From an uncultured bacterium (GTDB lineage Bacteria; UBP6; UBA1177; JAKLFG01): a DNA stretch of 17,642 bases. Position numbers and translations under genes: made by a program. Under the pieces are notes generated by a model that was not told the origin of the DNA, did no database searches, and worked only from the letters and a program-made list of their open reading frames with translations. Within the stretch, counting starts at the first letter, position 1. Every line of letters begins with the position of its first letter. Shown in pieces: positions 1 through 6,578 of the stretch. The stretch spans positions 1 to 17,642 of the forward strand of contig CALITV010000009.1 of the NCBI GenBank assembly GCA_938048925.1, read 5' to 3'.

Positions 1-44
1 ATCATCACCTTTCGTTTTTTCGGAGATTGACAGCAGGTTTTGCC

Positions 45-476
45 ATGGAAATGACACGGAGCCTCAGAAAAGAGGATGTCCAGCACCGCTGGTTCGAGGT
101 GGATGCGGCGGGCAAGACGCTCGGCCGCCTTGCGACCCGCATCGCCACCCTTCTGCGCGGCAAACACAAAGCGTTCTTCACGCCCCATATTGACGGCGGC
201 GATTATGTCATCGTCGTCAACGCCGACAAGGTGGTCCTCACCGGAGGGAAGTGGGACGAAAAGTTCTACTACCACTACTCAGGGTATCAAAGCGGTATGA
301 GGAAGTGGAGCGCCCGCCAGAAACAGGAGCGACACCCCGATTTTCTCGTTCTCAATGCGGTCAAGGGGATGCTTCCCAAGAACAAATTGGGGCGGGCGGT
401 GCTCAAGAAACTCAAGGTCTATGCGGGCCCCGAGCACCCGCATCAGGCTCAACAGCCGGTAAAGATCGAATTATAG
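45..476 (+). CDS. rplM: 50S ribosomal protein L13
   Basis: Structural protein of the large ribosomal subunit, an early assembly protein that binds 23S rRNA. The translation has the L13 hallmarks: W-F-E-V-D-A followed by GKTLGRLAT near the N-terminus, RGKH, the TPHIDGGDYVIVVNA stretch, and a C-terminal half with GMLPKN and KLKVYAGPEHPH. From ATG 45 it is 143 residues, close to the usual 142. The frame is open back to a TTG at 27, but that TTG directly abuts CGGAGA. ATG 45 has AGG at 35-37 with good spacing, and the family's usual N-terminus fits this ATG or the next one at 51. rpsI follows after 21 bases, the classic rplM-rpsI pair. Any promoter lies left of the window or within the first 44 bases, where I see none. 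Confidence 0.97.
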   Translation: MEMTRSLRKEDVQHRWFEVDAAGKTLGRLATRIATLLRGKHKAFFTPHIDGGDYVIVVNADKVVLTGGKWDEKFYYHYSGYQSGMRKWSARQKQERHPDFLVLNAVKGMLPKNKLGRAVLKKLKVYAGPEHPHQAQQPVKIEL

Positions 477-497
477 TTCTGAAAGGAGCAGACGGCG

Positions 498-884
498 ATG
501 GAGCAATGGTACGGGACCGGCAAACGGAAAACGGCGGTCGCACGGGTTTTTCTGCGCCCCGGCGCAGGCGAGATAACGGTCAACGGCAAAGAGCTGACGG
601 AACACTTTCAGACCGAGGCACACCTCAAGAAGGTGTTCGCCCCGCTCCGCATCACGGGAACCGAGAAACGCTTCAACGCGCTCATCACCGTGACCGGTGG
701 CGGCATCGCGGCACAGGCCGATGCGGTGCGGCACGGCATCAGCCGTGCGTTGTGCGCCTTCAACAAAGGACTCCGTCCGGCGCTCAAGAAAGAGGGGTTC
801 CTCACCCGCGACGCCCGTGTCAAGGAGCGCAAGAAGTACGGGCTCCGCGGCGCTCGCAAGCGTCCTCAATACAGCAAACGCTGA
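498..884 (+). CDS. rpsI: 30S ribosomal protein S9
   Basis: Small-subunit ribosomal protein whose C-terminal tail reaches the P-site tRNA. The 128-residue translation starts with the typical YGTGKRKTAVARVFL block, has the VTGGG motif and GISRAL in the middle, and ends in the basic RDARVKERKKYGLRGARK...YSKR tail; the terminal Lys-Arg is characteristic. Length matches the family (about 128-130). A strong ribosome binding site, GAAAGGAG at 481-488, sits 9 bases before the ATG. It is co-transcribed with rplM (21-base gap), and a hairpin with a T-run lies just after its stop codon. Confidence 0.98.
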   Translation: MEQWYGTGKRKTAVARVFLRPGAGEITVNGKELTEHFQTEAHLKKVFAPLRITGTEKRFNALITVTGGGIAAQADAVRHGISRALCAFNKGLRPALKKEGFLTRDARVKERKKYGLRGARKRPQYSKR

Positions 885-892
885 TACTCGGG

Positions 893-940
893 ACCTCCCG
901 CGGGAATGGCAATCCTTTGGTAACCGCGGAGGTGGTTTTT
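893..940 (+). terminator. Intrinsic terminator (or attenuator) between rpsI and metK
   Basis: The arm ACCTCCCGCGG (893-903) pairs with CCGCGGAGGT (924-933) with one bulged C, leaving a loop of about 20 bases. GG and five T follow at 934-940. The hairpin begins 8 bases after the rpsI stop and ends 33 bases before the metK ATG. The simplest reading is the end of the ribosomal-protein transcript. Because it also lies in the metK leader, an attenuator role cannot be excluded. The loop could form small alternative pairings, such as AACC at 922-925 with GGTT at 934-937. Confidence 0.6.
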
Positions 941-973
941 CGTGCTCACTCACCGCAATAACGGAGGCCTTTC

Positions 974-2134
974 ATGAAAAATCGTTCGTTTGTCTTCACT
1001 TCCGAATCGGTTACCGAAGGACATCCCGACAAAGTCGCCGATCAGATATCGGACGCGATACTCGACGCCATCATCGAGCAAGACAAGAACGCCCGCGTTG
1101 CTTGTGAAACATTCATTACGACCGGACTCGTGATCGTCGGCGGCGAGATAACGACCGACGGTTGGGTGGATATCCCCGCGGTGGTCCGCAACACCGTGCG
1201 CGAGATCGGCTACCTCGACACCAAGACCTGCCGGTTCGATGCCGACACCTGCGGCGTCGTCACGAGCATAGACAAACAGTCTCCCGATATTGCCCAAGGC
1301 GTGGACCGGGAAAACAAGGACGAGCAGGGGGCGGGTGATCAGGGCCTCATGTTCGGTTACGCGACCGACGAAAACGCCGACTATCTGCCCACACCGATAC
1401 TGCTCGCCCACCAACTCTGCCACCGGCTCGCCGAGGTGCGGAAGAACAAGACCGTCCCCTTCTTCCTGCCCGACGGCAAGTCGCAGGTAAGCGTCCGCTA
1501 CGAGGACGACCGCCCCGTCGCGGTGGACAAGGTTGTCGTCTCGACCCAACATCTCGAGAGTGCAACGAACGAGCAGATCCGCGAGGCGGTCATCGAAACG
1601 GTCATCAAACCGATCATCCCGGCACATCTGCTCCACGCAAAGACCGAATACTTCATCAACCCGACCGGCCGCTTTGTCATCGGTGGTCCAGTCGCCGACA
1701 CCGGCCTCACCGGTCGTAAGATCATCGTGGATACCTACGGCGGCTGGGGCCGCCACGGCGGCGGCGCTTTTTCGGGAAAGGACCCCTCGAAGGTGGACCG
1801 CTCCGCCTCTTACATGGCGCGCTATGTGGCCAAGAACATCGTCGCGGCGAAACTCGCCAAACGCTGTGAAATACAAATCGCCTATGCCATCGGCGTCGCG
1901 CGGCCTGTCTCGGTGTATGTGAACACCTTCGGAACCGGCGCCGTTGACGAAACGGTCATCGAAAAGGCGGTGACCGAGGTATTCGACCTGCGTCCGGCGC
2001 GCATCATCGCCCATCACGATCTTCTGCGGCCGATCTACAAGCGGACAGCGGTTTACGGCCACTTCGGGCGCGACTGGATGCCGTGGGAACGCACCGACAA
2101 GGTGAAGGAACTCATCGCTGCCTGCGGCCGGTAA
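974..2134 (+). CDS. metK: S-adenosylmethionine synthase
   Basis: Makes S-adenosylmethionine from methionine and ATP in the cytoplasm, releasing phosphate and pyrophosphate. The 386-residue length is typical (about 384). Visible motifs in order: [19 protein letters not shown] at residues 10-28, carrying the active-site His17 and Asp19; [10 protein letters not shown]; the [15 protein letters not shown] signature; [22 protein letters not shown]; and the glycine-rich [17 protein letters not shown] loop. The ATG at 974 has GGAGG at 963-967. bioD starts 21 bases after its stop, so metK, bioD and bioF are probably one transcript. No SAM-I riboswitch core is apparent in the 89 bases upstream, only the hairpin described at 893-940. 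Confidence 0.98.
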   Translation: MKNRSFVFTSESVTEGHPDKVADQISDAILDAIIEQDKNARVACETFITTGLVIVGGEITTDGWVDIPAVVRNTVREIGYLDTKTCRFDADTCGVVTSIDKQSPDIAQGVDRENKDEQGAGDQGLMFGYATDENADYLPTPILLAHQLCHRLAEVRKNKTVPFFLPDGKSQVSVRYEDDRPVAVDKVVVSTQHLESATNEQIREAVIETVIKPIIPAHLLHAKTEYFINPTGRFVIGGPVADTGLTGRKIIVDTYGGWGRHGGGAFSGKDPSKVDRSASYMARYVAKNIVAAKLAKRCEIQIAYAIGVARPVSVYVNTFGTGAVDETVIEKAVTEVFDLRPARIIAHHDLLRPIYKRTAVYGHFGRDWMPWERTDKVKELIAACGR

Positions 2135-2155
2135 CCGACTCCACAGGGGGGATCG

Positions 2156-2896
2156 GTGCGGGGGATCTTCATCACCGGAACCGATACCGGCGTCGGTAAG
2201 ACGCTCGTCGCGACGCTGCTCGTTCGCGGGCTTCTTGACCGGGGTTTTCCTGCCGTCCATTTCAAACCGGTCCAATCGGGTTTTGTCGCTGTGAGCGGCC
2301 GCGAATATCCGGCCGATCTCGCTTTTTCATGGAGCCTCATCGAACCTGAAGGCGACCTTGCCGCTTACTGCGCGCAGCGGTCGCTCTACGCATTCCGTGA
2401 CCCGATTGCCCCCGACCACGCCGCCGAAAAAGAGGGAAGAGGGATAGAGCCGGCCGCCATCGTCGCGCGGGCAAAAAAGTTGGCCAAGGCGCACCTCCTC
2501 ATCACCGAAGGGGCAGGCGGTGTCGCGGTGCCGCTGACGGCGAACTATCTCATGGCCGACCTCATCGCCGATCTCGGGCAACCGGCGCTTATCGTCGCAC
2601 GGCCGGGACTCGGAACGCTCAACCATACCCATCTGACGGTCGCTTACCTGCGACAACGGGGCGTTACGGTTGCCGGTATCGTCATTTCGGGGTACGACCC
2701 GAACGACCCAATAGCCCAGCGGAACCGGAAACAACTTTCCGAGATGAACGGGACGCCCACCGTCGGCATTCTGCCGCGCATTATCGGCCTCGACACCGAA
2801 CGGCCCGGCTGGCTGGCTGGGGTGGTTGCCGGCACGCTCCAAGAAAAATTCGATTGGGATACCATTATGGCCATCATAAAGGGACCAGCACGATGA
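2156..2896 (+). CDS. bioD: Dethiobiotin synthetase
   Basis: ATP-dependent closure of the ureido ring: 7,8-diaminopelargonate plus CO2 gives dethiobiotin, the penultimate step of biotin synthesis. The 246-residue protein has the P-loop GTDTGVGKT at residues 8-16, the KPVQSG motif at 37-42 with its conserved Lys, a Y-x-F-x-x-P-x-x-P segment near 79-86, and the catalytic/nucleotide EGAGG at 118-122. The start is GTG, supported by AGGGGG at 2145-2150; no nearby ATG places the P-loop properly. Its TGA overlaps the bioF ATG as ATGA, pointing to translational coupling. Confidence 0.96.
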   Translation: MRGIFITGTDTGVGKTLVATLLVRGLLDRGFPAVHFKPVQSGFVAVSGREYPADLAFSWSLIEPEGDLAAYCAQRSLYAFRDPIAPDHAAEKEGRGIEPAAIVARAKKLAKAHLLITEGAGGVAVPLTANYLMADLIADLGQPALIVARPGLGTLNHTHLTVAYLRQRGVTVAGIVISGYDPNDPIAQRNRKQLSEMNGTPTVGILPRIIGLDTERPGWLAGVVAGTLQEKFDWDTIMAIIKGPAR

Positions 2897-4029
2897 CCGA
2901 TTTTATTTCAAAAGAACTACAAAATCTTTCTGAAACAGATCTCAAGCGCAATCTGAGAGAGTTCATACCCGATGGATCGGCCCTGCGCGGCACGATTGAC
3001 GGACGGCGGGTCGTTAATTTCTCGTCCAATTCCTACCTTGGGCTCGATAGCCACCCCGCACTCAAAAAGGCAGCGATCACGGCGCTTGAAAAGTGGCCGG
3101 TCGGCGCGTCGGCGTCACGGCTCATCACCGGCACCGGCCCGTGGGTGCGCGAACTGGAAGAGAAGACCGCCGCGTGGAAAAAGCGCGAAGCAGCGCTCTA
3201 TTTCGGATCGGGATACCTCGCCAACATCGGTATCATCACGGCACTTGCCGATCGCGACACCGACCTTTTCCTTGACCGATTCAACCATGCGAGCATTGTG
3301 GATGGCGCCATCCTTTCACGGGCGCGTTTGCATCGTTACGCACACAACGATACCAAAGAGATAGAGCGGCTCCTTGCCCGCTCGACCGCCGCGCGGAAGA
3401 TCGTGGTCACCGACACGATCTTCAGTATGGACGGCGATATTGCGCCGATGCCCGAGATCGTGGATCTCTGCGAGCGTTATGGTGCACTTCTCGTCGTGGA
3501 CGAGGCGCACGCAAGCGGCGTTTTTGGTAAGAGCGGCGCCGGCATCATGGAACTGTATGGCCTTACCGGCAAGGCCTTTCTCGAGATGGGAACCTTCTCC
3601 AAGGCCTTGGGGGTCTCGGGCGCCTATGTCGCCGGAGACCGAAAAACCATCGAATACCTTGTCAATCGTGCCCGCAGTTTCATCTATACGACGGCCACCC
3701 CACCGATGGTGTGCGCCGCATGCGCATCTGCGCTCGATATTGTCTCCTCACCAGAGGGAGAAGACCTGCGCGAACGGCTCCGGAACCACCGCTCGGCCCT
3801 CCGCGCCATCGTCCCAACCGCGATGACGCAGATCATACCGATCATTGTCGGCGATACGGACGCAACGGTGCGACGCTCCGAGGATTTGCGCGATAAAGGG
3901 TTGCTCGTCATGCCGATTCGACCTCCCACCGTGCCGCAGGGAACGGCGCGTCTCCGTATCTCGCTCTCGGCGGGACATTCACCGGAGGAAGTAGCGATGC
4001 TTTGTGCACTTCTTCGGTCGTTTTCTTGA
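2893..4029 (+). CDS. bioF: 8-amino-7-oxononanoate synthase
   Basis: PLP-dependent alpha-oxoamine synthase condensing pimeloyl-thioester with L-alanine to form KAPA, the first ring-building step of biotin synthesis. The protein has 378 residues. Motifs: NFSSNSYLGL near 42-51, the GASASRLITGTG block at 71-82, FNHAS with His132, VVDEAHASG with the PLP-nitrogen Asp203, and TFSKALG with the Schiff-base Lys237. The frame is open to an ATG at 2854, but ATG 2893 matches the family N-terminus, overlaps the bioD stop by ATGA and has AAAGGGA at 2878-2884. The related enzyme 2-amino-3-ketobutyrate CoA ligase is the main alternative; the partner bioD makes BioF much more likely. No clear terminator follows. 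Confidence 0.95.
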   Translation: MTDFISKELQNLSETDLKRNLREFIPDGSALRGTIDGRRVVNFSSNSYLGLDSHPALKKAAITALEKWPVGASASRLITGTGPWVRELEEKTAAWKKREAALYFGSGYLANIGIITALADRDTDLFLDRFNHASIVDGAILSRARLHRYAHNDTKEIERLLARSTAARKIVVTDTIFSMDGDIAPMPEIVDLCERYGALLVVDEAHASGVFGKSGAGIMELYGLTGKAFLEMGTFSKALGVSGAYVAGDRKTIEYLVNRARSFIYTTATPPMVCAACASALDIVSSPEGEDLRERLRNHRSALRAIVPTAMTQIIPIIVGDTDATVRRSEDLRDKGLLVMPIRPPTVPQGTARLRISLSAGHSPEEVAMLCALLRSFS

Positions 4030-4090
4030 CTCTTTGAGCATGTCAGATAGGGTTTTCGGGTAAGTTCTTTAGGGAAAAGGGAGGCTTATC

Positions 4091-5731
4091 ATGCGAGAAA
4101 AGATCGTCGTTTTTCTGTTTCTTGTTTCTTTGCCGTTTGTGGCTTTTGCTCAAACGTACTCGATCACCGTCGTCAAAACCGGGATAGGCTCAGGGCGCGT
4201 CTATGACAATGGTCTCTCCATCGATTGCGGTTCGGTATGTACCGGCACCTACCCCCAAGAACTAATAGTTATCCTTTTTGCAGATGCCGATCCCGGATCA
4301 CAATTCTACGGCTGGTCGGAACCTTGTTCGGGAACGGGAAACTGCGTCATCACCTCCGGAACCGATGTGACCATCACCGCCCGATTTGGCTGCATAGAAG
4401 ACGATATGCGGATGGGGCTGCCCTGCGGCCTCAACGGTCGCGGCATCGAAACGGAATACTGCATTGATGGAGAATGGGTGTCTTTCTGTGGAGATCCTGA
4501 TGTGTGTGCCATCGGGGACCGGGAGTGTGTCGAGAACACCTTTCGTCACTGTGAATACAATGCTGGGGCAGACCGTTATGAGTGGATATCTACCGAGTGC
4601 GTTGATGATCTTATGTGTACCCAAGACCTTTGTCATGAAGTAGCGGGATGTATCTTCGATCCTGCTCCTCAGGCTGGTATGCTCTGCCGCGGTGTCGCCG
4701 GTCCGTGCGACGAAGCCGAATACTGTAATGGCGTGGACAGTACTTGTCCGCCCGACAGTATCAAGATGGCCGGTGAGGTGTGCCGCCCCTCGACGGGCAC
4801 CTGTGATGCCGACGAACGCTGTGACGGCAACAGCATTACCTGCCCGCCTGAAAACTATACCTCAACCAACGGACTTTCTTGTAAAGATGCCTTCGACTAC
4901 ACCGAGAACGAGTCCTGCGCCAACGGTCTCTGCCTCGGCACCGAGGTCATCGGCTCCTGTTCGAACGCCTACACCGCCGACACCTTCCCTTATACGCTTG
5001 TAAGCACCACCGTCGGCCGGCCAAGCCACCTCACCACCTACGGAGCCAACTGCCCGGTAACCGATGCACCGCTCGGCGATGCTGTCGTTCATGTCGCCAT
5101 GAACGCAGGGGTCCAATACACGATATCAATCGTGCGCCACGGCGGCTGGACCGGTTTCATGGCCATCATTCCCATTTGTAGTATTCTCTACACCAACGCG
5201 ACCTGTCTCAATCAGAACGCGACCGAGGACTCGTTCACCTACACGCCGCTCCTCGGCGGCAACGCGACGCTCGTGATAGAGTCGCTCAGCGGCACCGGCG
5301 ATTTCACGCTCACCATCGAGCGCGAGGAGACGCCGCAACCCGACGATCCGGTCACCGACGACGATGTCATCCTACCCGACGAACTGTTCCCCGATGAGGA
5401 GTTGCCCGACGAGGCCGTCGTTGACGATGTTCAGGACGACATTGTTGACGAAGAGGAAAGCGACGACGCGACGATCGTCGCCGACGACGGTTCCCCCCTT
5501 ACGGACGACACCGTGAAACCGGACGACGCGACGGTCATCACCGACGACGGCACGGCGGTCAAAGACGATTCTTCCGCCGTCACCGACGAGGAGACCGAAC
5601 AGCCCGACGAAACCGACGACGAAGCGGCTGACGAACTGCTCGAAGACAACGATCTCATCCTTTCCGACACCGGGATCTCCGACACCGACAAAACCAAAGA
5701 GAGCGGCTGCGGCTGTTCGCTGGTATTCTAA
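4091..5731 (+). CDS. Secreted Cys-rich protein with InlB-type repeat, disintegrin-like motifs, acidic stalk and GCGCSLVF C-terminus
   Basis: Function unknown; surface or exported by design. Residues 1-20 form a signal peptide with an AFA|Q cleavage site. Residues about 22-100 match the divergent InlB-B-repeat style (VVKTGIGSG, IDCGSVC, FYGWS, CSGTGNC). Residues 101-290 are Cys-rich, with two disintegrin-like units at 199-222 and 231-254 (pattern CRxxxGxCDxxExCxGxxxxCPP). Residues about 290-410 look like a PPC-type beta-sandwich ending in GTGDFTLTI. Residues 412-533 are almost entirely Asp, Glu, Val, Thr and Ala, a likely extended stalk, and the last nine residues are SGCGCSLVF. AAGGGAGG at 4077-4084 supports the ATG. 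The 61-base gap after bioF suggests a separate unit or weak read-through. The N-terminal third is visibly less GC-biased than the acidic region. Confidence 0.85.
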   Translation: MREKIVVFLFLVSLPFVAFAQTYSITVVKTGIGSGRVYDNGLSIDCGSVCTGTYPQELIVILFADADPGSQFYGWSEPCSGTGNCVITSGTDVTITARFGCIEDDMRMGLPCGLNGRGIETEYCIDGEWVSFCGDPDVCAIGDRECVENTFRHCEYNAGADRYEWISTECVDDLMCTQDLCHEVAGCIFDPAPQAGMLCRGVAGPCDEAEYCNGVDSTCPPDSIKMAGEVCRPSTGTCDADERCDGNSITCPPENYTSTNGLSCKDAFDYTENESCANGLCLGTEVIGSCSNAYTADTFPYTLVSTTVGRPSHLTTYGANCPVTDAPLGDAVVHVAMNAGVQYTISIVRHGGWTGFMAIIPICSILYTNATCLNQNATEDSFTYTPLLGGNATLVIESLSGTGDFTLTIEREETPQPDDPVTDDDVILPDELFPDEELPDEAVVDDVQDDIVDEEESDDATIVADDGSPLTDDTVKPDDATVITDDGTAVKDDSSAVTDEETEQPDETDDEAADELLEDNDLILSDTGISDTDKTKESGCGCSLVF

Positions 5732-5743
5732 CAGAAAGATTCT

Positions 5744-6502
5744 TTACTTCTTTGACTTTTTCGGCATCGGGGCAAAATCGGTCGCATACCACTTGAAGTG
5801 GAGTATCCGTTCCGGCTGAAAGATAAAGAAGGCGATACGGGCACGCGCCTCGCCGGCGGTAAAGCAGTAGTAGTCGCCGAAATCCTTGGCATCGAAAAAA
5901 ACATCCAAGTCCTGCAAACCGATACGAAACTTCCCGGCGGTCCCTTGGAACTGGATGAGATCGAGATCTTCGACCGTTGCCCAGACAATCCCCTTGAAAT
6001 GCTCGTTTTTCGGTTTGCGCGGGATTACCTGTATCTTGTAGGCGGGAACCCCCTTTACCATTTCGACAGCCACAACGGTGCGAAGGTACTCCTTCTCGCC
6101 TCTGCGATCGAAAATCGGAATACCCGGCTTTGTCTCGTGGGGATCGTAATCATCGGGATCGGCCGGTTTGCCATCCACTTCGTAAGAAAGGGTCTTGTAT
6201 TCGAGGTCCTCGTAGAAGTCGTCCCAGCGGGTATAGACCACCTTCTCGGTCTTCACCAACTCCATCGTATCTGGTTTGTACCACTTGACTTCAAGGTGGC
6301 GCGTGGACCGACAGCCGGCGTATTTGTCATACATTTTCGAATACTTATCCGTCAGTTTCGCGATGATCTCTCGCGAGAGTTCCGGCGTTATTCTTTCGGG
6401 GATTACCGGTCCGGCGGTGACGGCGTCATCGTCGGAGGCAGATTCGGCAGCCGCGAGAAACCCCAGCGGAAGGAAAAACGAAAGGAAGAGGAGATATCTC
6501 AT
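5744..6502 (-). CDS. Exported LolA-like / outer-membrane lipoprotein-sorting-like protein
   Basis: The 252-residue protein has a clear signal peptide (MRYLLFLSFFLPLGFLAAA, cleavage near residue 19). The mature part lacks transmembrane segments and reads as a beta-rich periplasmic protein. Features near residues 150-190 (GVPAYKIQVIPRK, then HFKGIVWATVEDLDLIQFQG) resemble the LolA-like fold found in 'outer membrane lipoprotein-sorting protein' homologues, where such domains bind lipid or lipoprotein acyl chains. That assignment is by pattern only. The frame is open to a TTG at 6526, but ATG 6502 gives the clean signal peptide and has GGAG ten bases upstream. It is the last gene of the minus-strand run and converges on the 4091-5731 gene with only 12 bases between stop codons. 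Confidence 0.75.
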   Translation of the reverse strand: MRYLLFLSFFLPLGFLAAAESASDDDAVTAGPVIPERITPELSREIIAKLTDKYSKMYDKYAGCRSTRHLEVKWYKPDTMELVKTEKVVYTRWDDFYEDLEYKTLSYEVDGKPADPDDYDPHETKPGIPIFDRRGEKEYLRTVVAVEMVKGVPAYKIQVIPRKPKNEHFKGIVWATVEDLDLIQFQGTAGKFRIGLQDLDVFFDAKDFGDYYCFTAGEARARIAFFIFQPERILHFKWYATDFAPMPKKSKK

Positions 6503-6578
6503 CGCCCTACGACTCCGGTGCGGCAAAAAGGCTCTGTGCTCTCTATCCGAAAACGGAAAAAAGTCAATGAAATGGCGA

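Noticed and set aside
885..973. SAM riboswitch upstream of metK
   Set aside because: The spacer is only 89 bases and shows no SAM-I style multi-helix core; the visible element is a simple stem with a T-run.
950..2275. 441-aa open frame on the minus strand opposite metK
   Set aside because: It is antisense to a clear metK and arises from GC-rich codon structure; the translation has no recognisable domain and no sensible start context.
5340..5700. DNA tandem repeat or CRISPR-like array in the GAC-rich region
   Set aside because: The repetition follows from Asp/Thr-rich coding sequence of the acidic stalk; there are no regular repeat-spacer units.
5702..5731. MYXO-CTERM or other known C-terminal sorting domain
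   Set aside because: There is no hydrophobic transmembrane stretch and no terminal Arg cluster; only the Cys-containing tag is present, so I describe it as a separate motif.
6548..6566. TCCGAAAACGGA hairpin next to an A-run, as a terminator after the 605-aa secreted gene
   Set aside because: Read on the minus strand, the T-run precedes the 4-bp stem instead of following it, and the stem is too short.
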